Positions 1 to 9,485 of a DNA stretch of 64,000 nucleotides are shown here, one piece after another. The stretch is from Microbacterium sp. SORGH_AS_1204. Lineage in GTDB: Bacteria > Actinomycetota > Actinomycetes > Actinomycetales > Microbacteriaceae. The position numbers were made by a program, and so were the translations under genes. Numbering within the stretch: the first letter of the stretch is position 1; each line of letters begins with the position of its first letter. The notes below the pieces were generated by a model. It was not told the DNA's origin, ran no database searches, and saw nothing but the letters and a program-made list of their open reading frames with translations. The stretch lies in NCBI RefSeq assembly GCF_030818935.1, contig NZ_JAUTBD010000001.1:1798001-1862000 (forward strand). Direction: 5' to 3'.

Positions 1-908
1 GCACCTGGCTCTTCTCGACCATGCTGCGAAGCGCCCTCGAAGACGACCGGAGCCCGTGGTCGGATGCCGCGATCTCGGGCTTCATCGTCGACCCCGACCG
101 CAAGAAGATGTCGAAGTCCAAGGGCAACGTGGTCACGCCCGCCGACATCCTGAAGCAGCACGGCTCGGATGCCGTGCGCTACTGGTCGGCCTCGAGCCGC
201 CTGGGCACGGATGCGGCCTTCGACCCGCAGAACCCGACGCAGGTGAAGATCGGCCGGCGCCTGGCGATCAAGCTGCTCAACGCGGCGAAATTCGTGCTGT
301 CGTTCCCCGTGCCCGAGGGCGCCGAGGTCACGCACGCGCTCGACGCGTCGATGCTCGCGACCCTGGATGCCGTCGTGCGCGACGCCACCGCGGCCTTCGA
401 GGCCTACGACCATGCCCGCGCGCTGGAGATCACCGAGTCGTTCTTCTGGACGTTCTGCGACGACTACCTCGAGCTGGTCAAGGAGCGCGCCTACGACCAG
501 ACCGATGTCGGTCAGGCCTCGGCGGCTCTCGCCCTGCGCACGGCGCTGTCGACGCTCGTGCGCCTGTTCGCGCCCGTGCTGTCTTTCGCCGCGGAAGAGG
601 TGTGGTCGTGGTTCGAGGAGGGCTCCGTGCACACCGCCGCGTGGCCCGAGCCGAGCGGCATCGAGGGCGACCCGGCCGTGCTCACCGCCGTGAGTGCCGC
701 GCTGATCGGCATCCGTCGGGCCAAGACCGAGGCCAAGGCCTCGCAGAAGACGCCCGTGACCTCGCTCACCGTGGCAGGACCGAACGTCGAGGCTCTCCGC
801 CTCGCCGAGGGCGACCTGCGCGCCGTGGGGCGCATCGAGACGATCTCGTTCGCCGAGGCCGACACCACCACCATCACCGACATCGTGTTCGCACCCCAGG
901 AGGCCTGA
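1..908 (+). CDS. valS: Valyl-tRNA synthetase, C-terminal part (5' end outside window)
   Basis: Charges tRNA-Val with valine in the cytoplasm. The reading frame is already open at base 3, so the gene starts upstream of the window. The class I signature KMSKSKGN lies near residue 36 of the visible part and is followed by an all-alpha anticodon-binding domain and a tail rich in Ala, Lys and Glu. KMSKSKGN followed by a long C-terminal part fits the Val/Ile/Leu group, and the spacing fits ValS best. The stop TGA overlaps the ATG of the next small gene by one base (TGATG), so the two are probably translationally coupled. Confidence 0.9.
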   Translation, partial: TWLFSTMLRSALEDDRSPWSDAAISGFIVDPDRKKMSKSKGNVVTPADILKQHGSDAVRYWSASSRLGTDAAFDPQNPTQVKIGRRLAIKLLNAAKFVLSFPVPEGAEVTHALDASMLATLDAVVRDATAAFEAYDHARALEITESFFWTFCDDYLELVKERAYDQTDVGQASAALALRTALSTLVRLFAPVLSFAAEEVWSWFEEGSVHTAAWPEPSGIEGDPAVLTAVSAALIGIRRAKTEAKASQKTPVTSLTVAGPNVEALRLAEGDLRAVGRIETISFAEADTTTITDIVFAPQEA

Positions 909-1156
909 TGCAACTCGGAACCCGTTGGACCGCCCGCGAGCAGCCGCCGAAGGCCGTTCCCGAGGCGCTGCACGCCCAGATCGCCGCGGTCGAGGCCGCG
1001 CTCACGCCCGACGGGCTGAGCGCCCCCGCTCCGCGATGGACGCTGACCTTCCTCGAGGGGCGCCCCGTCGCCGAACTCGACACCGGAGTCATCGTGACCC
1101 AGGATGCCGCGGGAGAGGTCGTCGTGCGCTACGACGACGACGCCGAATTCGCCTGA
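908..1156 (+). CDS. Small conserved hypothetical protein, 82 aa
   Basis: I do not recognise a named family. The product is a soluble, acidic small protein starting MQLGTRWTAREQ. It has one central hydrophobic strand-rich stretch and an Asp-rich C-terminus, and no signal peptide or membrane helix. It overlaps the valS stop codon by one base, so it is almost certainly co-transcribed with valS. A strong hairpin terminator follows within 20 bp. Confidence 0.6.
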   Translation: MQLGTRWTAREQPPKAVPEALHAQIAAVEAALTPDGLSAPAPRWTLTFLEGRPVAELDTGVIVTQDAAGEVVVRYDDDAEFA

Positions 1157-1172
1157 GCCGCGCTCACCACGG

Positions 1173-1205
1173 AGCCCGCTGCGCCCTTCGGGGCGTCAGC
1201 GGGCT
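1173..1205 (+). terminator. Rho-independent-type hairpin after valS operon
   Basis: The stem AGCCCGCTG (1173-1181) pairs with CAGCGGGCT (1197-1205), and an inner stem CGCCC/GGGCG closes a TTCG tetraloop. There is no long T tract, as is usual in high-GC actinobacteria. Confidence 0.75.
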
Positions 1206-1318
1206 TCGTCACGTCCGGCTCCCGCACCGCGATCCGCCGCCCCGGCCGAAAGCCCTCCCCCGGCCGAAAGCCCTCCCTCCGCCGAGATTCCTCCCCCCGT
1301 AACCGTCGCCCCTGCTCG

Positions 1319-1324
1319 TAGGCT
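1319..1324 (+). promoter_or_regulatory. -10 box TAGGCT, leaderless start of M3 peptidase
   Basis: TAGGCT ends 6 nt before the ATG at 1331, so the first transcribed base should be at or next to the start codon. Confidence 0.55.
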
Positions 1325-1330
1325 GGAACG

Positions 1331-3382
1331 ATGACGGATGCCGTGACCAATCCCCTCCTCGCGCCGCCCTCGCTCCCCTTCGATCTGCCGCCCTACGGCC
1401 GCATCCGCGCGGAGCACTACCTGCCGGCGTTCCGCGAGGGGTTCGCCGCTCAGCGCGCCGAGGTCGACGCGATCACGGCGCAGACGAAGCCCGCGACGTT
1501 CGAGAACACCCTCGTCGCGCTCGAACGCAGCGGAGAACTGCTGGGGCGCGTGTCGCGCACGTTCTACACGGTGACGGGTGCCGACGGCACTGCCGAAATT
1601 CAGGCGATCGAGGAGCAGCTCGCGCCCCTCATGTCGGCGCACCGCGACGCCATCCAGCTCGACGCCGCACTGTTCGCCCGGATCGCCGCCGTGCACGCCC
1701 AGCTCGCCGACCTCGAATTGGATGCCGAGAGCCGGTACCTCGTCGAGAGGTACCACCGCGAGATGTCACTGGCCGGTGCGGGGCTCGACGACGAGCAGAA
1801 GCAGCGCCTGACCGACCTCAACCAACGTCTGTCGGTGTTGACCAACACGTTCGAGAAGAACCTCCTCGCCGATACGAACGATCTCGCCGTGGTCTTCGAC
1901 ACCGCCGCGGAGCTCGATGGTCTGAGCGACGGCGAACTCTCGGCCGCCGCACAAGCCGCCACGACGCGGGGTCTCGACGGCCGATACGTCGTCACTTTGA
2001 CCCTGTACACCGGCCACCCGTATCTCGCGTCGCTGACGAATCGCGAGAGCCGCCGCCGCCTGCTCGAGGCGTCGCGGTCGCGCGCCGCGCGGGGCAACGC
2101 GCACGACAACCGCGCGGTGCTGCGCGACATCGTGCGTCTCCGCGCTGAGCGTGCCGCCCTGCTCGGCTATCCCTCGCACGCCGCGGCGGTCCTCGCCGAC
2201 CAGACCGCGGGGTCCCCGGATGCCGTGCACGACCTCCTCCGCCGGCTCGCCGCTCCCGCCGCCGCCAACGCCCGCAGCGAAGAGGCCACGCTGCAGCGGA
2301 TCGCCGATGCCGATGGCATCCGGATCGACGCGCACGACTGGGCGTTCTACACCGAGAAGGTCCGCGCCGAGCGCTACGAGCTCGACCGCGCGGCGCTGCG
2401 ACCGTGGTTCGAGGCGGAGCGCGTGCTGCGTGACGGTGTTTTCTTCGCCGCCGAGCAGCTGTACGGCGTGACCATCGCGGAGCGCCACGACCTGCAGGGC
2501 TACCACCCCGATGTTCGCGTGTTCGAGGTGCGCAACGCCGACGGCGGCGAGCTCGGACTGTTCCTGCTCGACCTGTACACCCGCGACACCAAGCGCGGCG
2601 GCGCGTGGATGAACTCGATCGTCACGCAATCGGCCCTCCGCGGCACCGCGCCGGTCGTGGCGAACAACCTCAACGTGAACAAGCCCGCGCCGGGCACCCC
2701 GACCCTTCTGACGCTCGACGAGGTCACGACCCTCTTCCACGAGTTCGGCCACGCGCTGCACGGCCTGTTCGCCACCGTGACGTACCCGCACTTCGCCGGC
2801 ACGGCGGTCCATCGCGACTTCGTCGAGTTCCCCAGCCAGGTGAACGAGATGTGGATCCTCTGGCCTGAGATCCTCACCCACTACGCGCGGCACATCGACA
2901 CCGGCGAGCCGCTTCCGGCCGACGTCGTCGAGCGGCTGCACGCCTCGGAGGCGTTCGATCAGGGTTTCGCGACGAGCGAGTACTTGGCGGCATCCTGGAT
3001 CGACCAGGCATGGCACCGACTCTCCGTCGAGGAGGCGTCCGCAGACATCGACGTCGCCGCATTCGAAGCCGCGGCTCTCGCCGATATCGGCCTCGACAAC
3101 CCGGCCGTTCCCACCCGTTACGCGTCGACCTACTTCGCGCACGTGTTCTCGGGCGGGTACAGCGCCGGGTACTACTCGTACATCTGGAGCGAGGTGCTCG
3201 ACGCCGACACGGTCGAGTGGTTCCGCGAGAACGGTGGCCTCACCCGCGCGAACGGTGACCGGTTCCGTCAGCGGCTGCTCGGCGTCGGCGGTTCGGGCGA
3301 CCCGCTCGCGGCGTACCGCGATTTCCGGGGACGGGATGCCGAGATCGAGCCGCTGCTCAAGCGACGCGGGCTGACCGGCTGA
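1331..3382 (+). CDS. M3 family metallopeptidase (peptidyl-dipeptidase Dcp-like)
   Basis: Zinc-dependent cytoplasmic oligopeptidase that degrades small peptides, probably downstream of the Clp proteases encoded nearby. The 683-residue length matches Dcp/oligopeptidase A. The zinc motif HEFGH is at about residues 470-474, with the third ligand Glu in VEFPSQVNE about 27 residues later. The C-terminal FSGGYSAGYYSY is the substrate-binding Tyr-rich loop of the family. There is no signal peptide. The ATG is preceded only by a -10 box, with no Shine-Dalgarno sequence. Dcp versus PrlC/OpdA specificity cannot be decided from sequence alone. Confidence 0.92.
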   Translation: MTDAVTNPLLAPPSLPFDLPPYGRIRAEHYLPAFREGFAAQRAEVDAITAQTKPATFENTLVALERSGELLGRVSRTFYTVTGADGTAEIQAIEEQLAPLMSAHRDAIQLDAALFARIAAVHAQLADLELDAESRYLVERYHREMSLAGAGLDDEQKQRLTDLNQRLSVLTNTFEKNLLADTNDLAVVFDTAAELDGLSDGELSAAAQAATTRGLDGRYVVTLTLYTGHPYLASLTNRESRRRLLEASRSRAARGNAHDNRAVLRDIVRLRAERAALLGYPSHAAAVLADQTAGSPDAVHDLLRRLAAPAAANARSEEATLQRIADADGIRIDAHDWAFYTEKVRAERYELDRAALRPWFEAERVLRDGVFFAAEQLYGVTIAERHDLQGYHPDVRVFEVRNADGGELGLFLLDLYTRDTKRGGAWMNSIVTQSALRGTAPVVANNLNVNKPAPGTPTLLTLDEVTTLFHEFGHALHGLFATVTYPHFAGTAVHRDFVEFPSQVNEMWILWPEILTHYARHIDTGEPLPADVVERLHASEAFDQGFATSEYLAASWIDQAWHRLSVEEASADIDVAAFEAAALADIGLDNPAVPTRYASTYFAHVFSGGYSAGYYSYIWSEVLDADTVEWFRENGGLTRANGDRFRQRLLGVGGSGDPLAAYRDFRGRDAEIEPLLKRRGLTG

Positions 3383-3423
3383 GGTCGGCCGCGGGCTCCG
3401 GGGCCTGAGGCGCGCTCGGCGGG

Positions 3424-3939
3424 TCAGCTCCCGACGGTGCGCTTGAAGCCGATGTGCGAGTCGGCGAAGCCCAGTCGTGTGTAGAAGCGATGGGCGTCGA
3501 CCCTCGCCGCGTCGGACGTCAGCTGCACCAGCGACGTTCCGGTGGCGGGGGCCGCGACGTGCACCACCCACTGCATGACGGCGCTGCCGATGCCTCCGGA
3601 GCGCCGACTCGATGCCACGCGCACGGCTTCGACCAGCAGGCGCGTGGCGCCCCTTCGAGCCATGCCCGGGATGACGGTGAGCTGCAGCGTGCCCACGAGC
3701 GCCCCGGTCGCGTCGTCGACGACGAGGAGGTCGTTCAGCGGAGCGTCGAGCACGCTGCGCAGGGCGGCCTCGTAGGTCGCCGCGTCCGCGGTGTCGGCCC
3801 GGTCTCCGCGCGCGGCGCTGATGGGGTCGTCGGCGAGAAGCGCCATGAGAGCGGGCAGGTCAGTCGGCGTCGCCCGCCGCACGGTGAGGGCGCCGGCGCG
3901 TGCGGTCAGGGTGGCGGGCAGGGCGAGATCGGCGAGCAC
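3424..3939 (-). CDS. GNAT family N-acetyltransferase
   Basis: Acetyl-CoA-dependent N-acetyltransferase of unknown substrate, about 171 residues. The fold is visible from the order [14 protein letters not shown] (strand 1/helix 1), [16 protein letters not shown] (central strands), the acetyl-CoA loop [14 protein letters not shown] and the C-terminal [19 protein letters not shown] chose the GTG at 3939 because CAGAAT sits 6 nt upstream, matching the leaderless pattern of this chromosome. An in-frame ATG 15 codons upstream is possible. It converges with the M3 peptidase gene. Confidence 0.8.
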   Translation of the reverse strand: MLADLALPATLTARAGALTVRRATPTDLPALMALLADDPISAARGDRADTADAATYEAALRSVLDAPLNDLLVVDDATGALVGTLQLTVIPGMARRGATRLLVEAVRVASSRRSGGIGSAVMQWVVHVAAPATGTSLVQLTSDAARVDAHRFYTRLGFADSHIGFKRTVGS

Positions 3940-3945
3940 GCTCCC

Positions 3946-3951
3946 ATTCTG
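3946..3951 (-). promoter_or_regulatory. -10-like box CAGAAT, leaderless GNAT
   Basis: Six nt upstream of the GTG at 3939. The first base deviates from TANNNT, so this is weaker than the other boxes. Confidence 0.35.
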
Positions 3952-4012
3952 CCGTGCACGATCGGGCAGGGTCGGACCGCGCAACGGACGCGATCGCCGG
4001 CGCCGTCGAGAG

Positions 4013-4039
4013 GGCGACGCACGGTGTGCCGGCGTCGCC
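4013..4039 (-). terminator. Hairpin downstream of clpX
   Basis: GGCGACGC (4013-4020) pairs with GCGTCGCC (4032-4039), ending 3 bp beyond the clpX stop codon. Confidence 0.5.
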
Positions 4040-4041
4040 GC

Positions 4042-5310
4042 TCAGGCGCTCCGACGCTTCTGCGCGAGCACGATGGTCGGCTGGGCACCGTCTTCGACCG
4101 CCGCCCGGGTGATGACGACCTTCGCGATGTCGTCGGACGAGGGCACGTCGAACATGATGGGACCGAGCACGTCTTCGAGGATCGCGCGAAGGCCGCGCGC
4201 GCCGGTCTTGCGGGCCACGGCGAGGTCGGCGATGGCACGCAGCGCGTCGTCGTCGAACTCCAGTTGCACGCCGTCGAGCTCGAACATGCGCTGGTACTGC
4301 TTGACGAGCGCGTTGCGCGGCGCCGTGAGGATCTCCATCAGCGCGTCTTGGTCGAGGGGCGAGACGGATGCCACGACGGGCAGGCGGCCGATGAACTCGG
4401 GGATCAGACCGAACTTGTGCAGGTCTTCGGGAAGCGCCTCGCTGAAGAGGTCGGGCGCGTCCTCTTTGCGGTGCAGCGGTGCCCCGAAGCCGACGCCGTG
4501 CTTGCCGACGCGGGCCGAGATGATCTCTTCGAGCCCGGCGAAGGCGCCGGCCACGATGAACAGCACGTTCGTCGTGTCGATCTGGATGAACTCCTGGTGC
4601 GGGTGCTTACGACCGCCCTGCGGGGGCACCGAGGCGACCGTGCCCTCGAGGATCTTAAGCAGCGCCTGCTGCACGCCCTCGCCCGACACGTCGCGCGTGA
4701 TGGAGGGGTTCTCGGCCTTACGGGCGATCTTGTCGACCTCGTCGATGTAGATGATGCCGGTCTCGGCGCGCTTGACGTCGAAGTCGGCGGCCTGCAGAAG
4801 CTTGAGGAGGATGTTCTCGACGTCTTCGCCGACGTAGCCGGCCTCGGTGAGCGCCGTGGCATCCGCCACCGCGAACGGCACATTGAGGCGCTTCGCGAGC
4901 GTCTGCGCGAGATACGTCTTGCCGCACCCGGTCGGACCGAGGAGCAGGATGTTGCTCTTGGCGATGTCGATCTCTTCGGCCCGCGCCTCGGCCGGCTGCA
5001 GGGTGCCGTGGGCGCGCACGCGCTTGTAGTGGTTGTAGACCGCGACGGCGAGGGCGCGCTTGGCGGGCTCCTGGCCGACGACGTACTCCTCGAGGAACGA
5101 GAAGATCTCGCGAGGCTTGGGGAGGTCGAACTCGGCGACGTCGCCGGCCGACGACTCGGCCATGCGCTCTTCGATGATCTCGTTGCAGAGTTCGACGCAC
5201 TCGTCGCAGATGTACACGCCGGGTCCGGCGATCAGCTGCTGCACCTGCTTCTGGCTCTTGCCGCAGAAGGAGCACTTGAACAGGTCGGCGCTCTCACCGA
5301 TGCGTGCCAT
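4042..5310 (-). CDS. clpX: ATP-dependent Clp protease ATP-binding subunit ClpX
   Basis: AAA+ unfoldase that feeds substrates into the ClpP1P2 peptidase encoded just upstream. The 422-residue product has an N-terminal C4 zinc-binding domain (Cys13, Cys16, Cys35, Cys38), Walker A GPTGCGKT at 125-132, Walker [11 protein letters not shown] and the pore and IGF-type loop region that docks ClpP. The start is set at the ATG at 5310 because GGGAGGA lies 6 nt before it; a GTG six codons further upstream would put that Shine-Dalgarno inside the gene. It is separated from clpP2 by a terminator and a repeat-bearing 370-bp gap, so it probably has its own promoter. Confidence 0.97.
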   Translation of the reverse strand: MARIGESADLFKCSFCGKSQKQVQQLIAGPGVYICDECVELCNEIIEERMAESSAGDVAEFDLPKPREIFSFLEEYVVGQEPAKRALAVAVYNHYKRVRAHGTLQPAEARAEEIDIAKSNILLLGPTGCGKTYLAQTLAKRLNVPFAVADATALTEAGYVGEDVENILLKLLQAADFDVKRAETGIIYIDEVDKIARKAENPSITRDVSGEGVQQALLKILEGTVASVPPQGGRKHPHQEFIQIDTTNVLFIVAGAFAGLEEIISARVGKHGVGFGAPLHRKEDAPDLFSEALPEDLHKFGLIPEFIGRLPVVASVSPLDQDALMEILTAPRNALVKQYQRMFELDGVQLEFDDDALRAIADLAVARKTGARGLRAILEDVLGPIMFDVPSSDDIAKVVITRAAVEDGAQPTIVLAQKRRSA

Positions 5311-5450
5311 GCCGGTTCCTCCCGTCACCCGGCCTCCGCCGGTGTGTTACCCGAGCCTAACCCGAGCCCACGACATCCGAGGGCATTTGCGCGCGCCGCG
5401 GCGACATGATCGCCGACGGCGGACACGAAGCGCCGCCAGGTGCCTCGGTG

Positions 5451-5490
5451 CGGTCGGGCTTCGGCGCGGTCGGGCTTCGGCGCGGTCGCG
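5451..5490. repeat. 16-bp tandem repeat, 2.5 copies
   Basis: CGGTCGGGCTTCGGCG occurs at 5451-5466 and 5467-5482, followed by a partial third copy. It lies in the clpP2-clpX gap (5311-5683), which holds no gene. Confidence 0.7.
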
Positions 5491-5523
5491 GCCGCGCCGG
5501 GCCGCGGCCCGCCCCTCTATACC

Positions 5524-5594
5524 CGCGAGACGGCATCTCGACGACGCGCCGATTGCACGCTGCAGCCGATTCGTCGGTGGGATGCCGTCTCGCG
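5524..5594. repeat. 14-bp perfect inverted repeat in clpP2-clpX gap
   Basis: CGCGAGACGGCATC (5524-5537) and its exact complement GATGCCGTCTCGCG (5581-5594) flank 43 bp, which contains a second nested pair CGACGA/TCGTCG. It could form a cruciform or be a miniature mobile or REP-like element. Confidence 0.65.
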
Positions 5595-5633
5595 ATCGGC
5601 ACCGCGAGCGAGCGAGCCACCCGTGCACGACGA

Positions 5634-5665
5634 AGCCCCGCAGACCGAAACGGGTCTGCGGGGCT
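5634..5665 (-). terminator. Terminator of clpP1-clpP2
   Basis: The 13-bp perfect stem AGCCCCGCAGACC/GGTCTGCGGGGCT closes a 6-nt loop, about 20 bp past the clpP2 stop. Confidence 0.8.
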
Positions 5666-5683
5666 GGTCGGGGCGCGAGAGCG

Positions 5684-6346
5684 TCAGGCGGTGAGGGCCG
5701 CCGGAACGCGCTTGCGGGTCGTGAGCACCTGGTCGACGATGCCGTACTCCATCGCCTCGGCGGCGGAGAGGATCTTGTCGCGGTCGATGTCTTTGTTGAT
5801 CTTCGCGACGTCCTGTCCGGTGTGGCGGGCCATCGTCTCTTCGAGCCAGGTGCGCATGCGGAGGATCTCCTGCGCCTGGATCTCGATGTCGGATGCCTGG
5901 CCGTGACCGGCCTCGCCCATGGCGGGCTGGTGGATCAGGATGCGGGCGTTCGGCAGGGCGAGACGCTTTCCGGGTGCGCCGGCGGCGAGCAGCACGGATG
6001 CCGCGGAGGCGGCCTGTCCGAGCACGACCGTCTGAATCTGCGGCGAGACGTACTGCATCGTGTCGTAGATCGCCGTCATGGCCGTGAACGAGCCACCGGG
6101 CGAGTTGATGTACATGATGATGTCGCGGTCGGGGTCCTGCGACTCGAGAACGAGCAGCTGGGCCATGACGTCGTCGGCCGAGGCGTCGTCGACCTGCACG
6201 CCGAGGAAGATCACGCGGTCTTCGAACAGCTTGTTGTACGGGTCCTGGCGCTTGTAGCCGTAGGCCGTGCGCTCCTCGAACTGGGGCAGGACGTAACGGC
6301 TGCTCGGCATGTGGGCTGCGGCGCCGCCGAAGGTGGGGATGTTCAT
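5684..6346 (-). CDS. clpP2: ATP-dependent Clp protease proteolytic subunit ClpP2
   Basis: Serine peptidase subunit of the mixed ClpP1P2 tetradecamer of actinobacteria. The 220-residue product has the catalytic triad Ser114 (GQAAS), His139 (ILIHQP) and Asp186 (INKDIDRD) and the oxyanion loop SPGGS. The N-terminus is about 15-20 residues longer than ClpP1, as in mycobacterial ClpP2. It lies 23 bp downstream of clpP1 in the same operon. Confidence 0.95.
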   Translation of the reverse strand: MNIPTFGGAAAHMPSSRYVLPQFEERTAYGYKRQDPYNKLFEDRVIFLGVQVDDASADDVMAQLLVLESQDPDRDIIMYINSPGGSFTAMTAIYDTMQYVSPQIQTVVLGQAASAASVLLAAGAPGKRLALPNARILIHQPAMGEAGHGQASDIEIQAQEILRMRTWLEETMARHTGQDVAKINKDIDRDKILSAAEAMEYGIVDQVLTTRKRVPAALTA

Positions 6347-6369
6347 GTCGGTGTCCTATTCCTCTCGGC

Positions 6370-6954
6370 TCAGGCCGCGGTCCCGCCGCCGCCGGTGACG
6401 TCGGTGGCGTGCTCGCGCATGTGGTCGACGAAGCCGTACTCCAGGGCTTCTTGAGCGGTGAACCAGCGGTCGCGGTCGCCGTCGGCGTTGATCTGCTCGA
6501 CGCTCTTGCCGGTCTGGTTCGCGGTGATCTCGGCGAGACGGCGCTTCATGTCGAGGATGAGCTGCGCCTGCGTCTGGATGTCGCTCGAGGTGCCGCCGAA
6601 GCCGCCGTGCGGCTGGTGCAGGAGCACGCGGGCGTTGGGCGTGATGTAGCGCTTGCCCTTGGTGCCGCTGGTCAGCAGCAGCTGGCCCATCGACGCCGCC
6701 ATGCCGATGCCGACGGTGACGATGTCGTTCGGCACGAACTGCATCGTGTCGTAGATCGCCATGCCGGCCGTGATCGAGCCGCCGGGCGAGTTGATGTAGA
6801 GGTAGATGTCCTTCTGCGGGTCTTCGGCTGCGAGCAGCAGGATCTTCGCGCAGATCTCGTTGGCGTTCTCATCGCGCACCTCGGAACCGAGCCAGATGAT
6901 GCGGTCCTTCAGCAGCCTGTCGAAGACGCTCGTTGCCATAAGGGGTTCGGGCAT
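6370..6954 (-). CDS. clpP1: ATP-dependent Clp protease proteolytic subunit ClpP1
   Basis: Partner of ClpP2. The 194-residue product has Ser89 (GMAASMGQ), His113 (LLHQP) and Asp158 (INADGDRD), so all catalytic residues are intact. The ATG at 6954 has GAGGAG 5 nt upstream. An internal ATG five codons later (MATSVF) is the alternative start. It is the first gene of the clpP1-clpP2 operon. Confidence 0.95.
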   Translation of the reverse strand: MPEPLMATSVFDRLLKDRIIWLGSEVRDENANEICAKILLLAAEDPQKDIYLYINSPGGSITAGMAIYDTMQFVPNDIVTVGIGMAASMGQLLLTSGTKGKRYITPNARVLLHQPHGGFGGTSSDIQTQAQLILDMKRRLAEITANQTGKSVEQINADGDRDRWFTAQEALEYGFVDHMREHATDVTGGGGTAA

Positions 6955-7031
6955 TGGTGCTCCTCTTCCGTGATCTGCAACGAATCTACCGGCGCGTTCC
7001 GGGGCGGGATGCCGTGTTCGCCGCGGGCGGA

Positions 7032-7520
7032 TCAGCGCGGTTCGTCGGCGATTTCTCGCGCGTATCCGGTCACCGAACGGGTATAGCGCGGCAGATGCGG
7101 AGCGAGGGCCTGAAGGGCGATGGATGCCGCCCGCTCCCGCTCCCCGCTCGACACGAGCGCGAGGGCGTAGAAGGCGGCCGTGGCGTCGTGCAGTGCACCG
7201 CGCGGTTCGCGCTCGTACTCCTCGCGGAGGAGCGCGAGGGCCTCGTCGGTCTTGCCGAGATTGCGGATCGTGCTCGCGAGCTGAATGGTCGCCTGCGTAC
7301 GTCGATCGTCGTCGAGGCCGAGCGCCAGCGCACGGCGGTAGAGCGGTTCCGCCTCTCGCTCGAGCCCGGCCGAGTCGCGGGCGCCGGCGCGCTCGAACAG
7401 TGCGACCGCGTCATCCGCCGGCCGCTCTTCGGCCAGCGCGTCGATCCGCGCGATGACCTCGGCCGGGCCGAGCCCGCCGTCGGCCCACACGGCATCCACT
7501 CTGTCCTGCCAGTCGCCCAT
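7032..7520 (-). CDS. Tetratricopeptide-repeat protein, unknown partner
   Basis: Cytoplasmic protein of 162 residues, almost entirely helical, with TPR-like helical pairs ([72 protein letters not shown]). It resembles the TPR family often annotated near clp genes in Microbacteriaceae and probably mediates protein-protein contacts; its partner is unknown. The start at MGDWQD (7520) is preferred over an ATG eight codons upstream because the family begins near this motif. Confidence 0.75.
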   Translation of the reverse strand: MGDWQDRVDAVWADGGLGPAEVIARIDALAEERPADDAVALFERAGARDSAGLEREAEPLYRRALALGLDDDRRTQATIQLASTIRNLGKTDEALALLREEYEREPRGALHDATAAFYALALVSSGERERAASIALQALAPHLPRYTRSVTGYAREIADEPR

Positions 7521-7574
7521 CGACCTGCCCACTCTTCCTCTCATCGTCGATTTCCGGCGCCCCCACCACGTCGC

Positions 7575-7850
7575 TGACTTGCGGCGTATGCACGCGCGAA
7601 GCCCCGCCGCACGCGCATTCGGCGCAAGTCACCGTCCCGGAGGCGCCGACACCCCCGCATCCCGCTGACTTGCGGCTTGTGCACGCCGAAAGCCGTTCCG
7701 CGCGAAAATTCGGCGCAAGTCACCGTGTCGGCGCCGTCCACGCCTCCGCGCCACCGCCACGCCGGGCAGCACCGACACCTCCGCATCCCGCTAGCTTGCG
7801 GCTTGTGCACGCGGAGAGCCCTCTCGCGCGGACATGCGGCGCAAGTCACC
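7575..7850. repeat. Array of three 59-bp palindromic repeat units
   Basis: Units at 7575-7633, 7666-7724 and 7792-7850 all start TGACTTGCGG or TAGCTTGCGG and end GGCGCAAGTCA followed by CC. The two ends are near-perfect inverted repeats. Shared interior blocks are TGCACGC, AGCC and CGCGC. The spacers share TCCGCATCCCGCT or CCCGCATCCCGCT just before units 2 and 3. The interior of unit 3 forms GAGAG/CTCTC pairing where unit 2 has CGAA opposite TTCCG. The array fills most of the 7545-7910 gap and I see no coding potential in it. Confidence 0.8.
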
Positions 7851-7910
7851 GTCCCGGAGTCGCCGACGCCGCCACCTGAGCGACGACCACCGACAGCAGA
7901 ACCCCGGGAC

Positions 7911-7949
7911 GACGAAGGGGGCGGATGCCGCAGCATCCGCCCCCTCGTC
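7911..7949 (-). terminator. Terminator of tig
   Basis: The left arm is GACGAAGGGGGCGGATGC (7911-7928) and the right arm is GCATCCGCCCCCTCGTC (7933-7949). It sits immediately after the tig stop codon. Confidence 0.8.
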
Positions 7950-7954
7950 ACGAC

Positions 7955-9412
7955 TTACTCGCTGTCGGCGGCCTTCTTCTTGGCCGGCGCGCGCTTCTTG
8001 GCGGGGGCCTTCTTGGGGGCCTCCTCGGCGGGCGCCTCTTCGGCGTCGATGACGGCGTCGGCGTCGGCCGCGGCGTCGGCGATCTCCTGCGCCTCTTCGA
8101 CGACCTCGTCCTCGGCGTCGGCGGGCTCTTCGCCCTCGACGGCGACGAAGCCGGTCAGGTCGACGGGCTTGCCGTCGGTGTCGACGACGGTGACCTTGCC
8201 GAGCGCGATCGCGAGGGCCTTGTTGCGGGCGACCTCACCGACGAGCTGGGGCAGCTGGTTGCCCTGCTGCAGTGCGTTGACGAAGTCCTGCGGCGCCATG
8301 TTGTACTGCGCGGCTGACTGGATCAGGTACTGGGTCAGCTCGTCCTGCGACACCTGCACGTTGGCGTCTTCGGCGATCTTGTCGAGGATCATCTGGGTGC
8401 GGAACTGCTTCTCGCTGGCCTCGGTGACCTCGGCGCGGTGCTCGTCGTCTTCGAGACGGTTCTCGCCCTCGAGGTGGTTGTGTACCTCGTCTTCGATGAG
8501 CTGCGGCGGGACGGGGATCTCGACGGCGTCGAGGAGAGCCTCGATGAACTTGTCGCGCGCTGCCGCGCCCTGCGTGAATACGGACTGCTGCGACACGCGC
8601 TCGCTCAGCGACTCGCGCAGCTCGCCGATGGTGTCGAACTCGGATGCCATTTGGGCGAAGTCGTCGTCGGCGTCGGGCAGCTCGCGCTCCTTGACGGCCT
8701 TGATGGTGACGGCCACCTCGGCCTCTTCGCCGGCGTGCTCGCCGCCGACGAGCTTCGAGCGGAACGTGGTCTCTTCGTCGGCGGTGAGCGACTCGATGGC
8801 CTCGTCGATGCCCTCGAGCAGCTCGCCGGAGCCGATCTCGTACGACACGCCCTCGGCGCGGTCGATCTCGTTGCCATCGATGGTGGCGACCAGGTCGAGC
8901 TCGACGAAGTCACCCGTCTTGGCGGGGCGGTCGACGGTGACGAGCGTGCCGAAGCGGGCGCGCAGACGGTCGAGCTCGGCGTCGATGCCGGCTTCGTCGA
9001 CCTCGGCGGCATCCACGGTCACGGTGATGGTGTCGTAGGCGGGGAGCTCGAACTCGGGGCGCACGTCGACCTCGACGTCGACGACCAGGTCGCCGGAGAA
9101 GTCCTTCAGCTCGGGGAGCTCCACGATCTCGGCGCTCGGGCGACCGATCACGCGCAGCTCCTGCGCCTCGACGGCCTCGCGGTAGAACCCGTCGAGACCC
9201 TCGTTGACGGCGTGCTCGATGACCGCGCCGCGGCCCATGCGCTGGTCGATGATGGGCGCGGGCACCTTGCCCTTGCGGAAGCCGGGGATCTGCACGTCTT
9301 TCGCGATGTGCTCGTAGGCGTGGGCGATGCTCGGCTTGAGCTCGTCGGGCGAGACCGTGATGTGGAGCTTGACCCGGGTGGGGCTGAGCTTCTCGACGGT
9401 GCTGTTGACCAT
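7955..9412 (-). CDS. tig: Trigger factor, ribosome-associated chaperone
   Basis: Peptidyl-prolyl cis-trans isomerase and chaperone bound at the ribosome exit tunnel. The 485-residue product has the N-terminal ribosome-binding domain with the GFRKGKVP signature near residue 43-50, a central FKBP-type domain ([16 protein letters not shown]) and a C-terminal chaperone domain. The last 50 residues are an acidic Ala/Glu stretch ending in Lys/Ala-rich [14 protein letters not shown], a common actinobacterial extension. GGAGAA precedes the ATG at 9412. It lies in the same direction upstream of the Clp block. Confidence 0.96.
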   Translation of the reverse strand: MVNSTVEKLSPTRVKLHITVSPDELKPSIAHAYEHIAKDVQIPGFRKGKVPAPIIDQRMGRGAVIEHAVNEGLDGFYREAVEAQELRVIGRPSAEIVELPELKDFSGDLVVDVEVDVRPEFELPAYDTITVTVDAAEVDEAGIDAELDRLRARFGTLVTVDRPAKTGDFVELDLVATIDGNEIDRAEGVSYEIGSGELLEGIDEAIESLTADEETTFRSKLVGGEHAGEEAEVAVTIKAVKERELPDADDDFAQMASEFDTIGELRESLSERVSQQSVFTQGAAARDKFIEALLDAVEIPVPPQLIEDEVHNHLEGENRLEDDEHRAEVTEASEKQFRTQMILDKIAEDANVQVSQDELTQYLIQSAAQYNMAPQDFVNALQQGNQLPQLVGEVARNKALAIALGKVTVVDTDGKPVDLTGFVAVEGEEPADAEDEVVEEAQEIADAAADADAVIDAEEAPAEEAPKKAPAKKRAPAKKKAADSE

Positions 9413-9485
9413 GCGGTTCGTTCTCCTCGTGTGGCCCGCGCGCACGCGGGGGCCGGCTAGGCCTGTGGTCTGTGGGGCCGTGACG

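Noticed and set aside
1766..3571. A 601-codon open frame antisense to the M3 peptidase gene
   Set aside because: It mirrors the high-GC third-position bias of the sense gene, contains no recognisable domain, and reads as low-complexity Arg/Val/Gly.
5311..5683. A small gene in the clpP2-clpX gap
   Set aside because: Every open frame there is a low-complexity Arg/Ala/Gly shadow across inverted and tandem repeats.
7677..9038. A 453-codon open frame through the 59-bp repeats and antisense to tig
   Set aside because: It is Ser/Ala-rich, runs through the palindromic array and opposite a certain gene.
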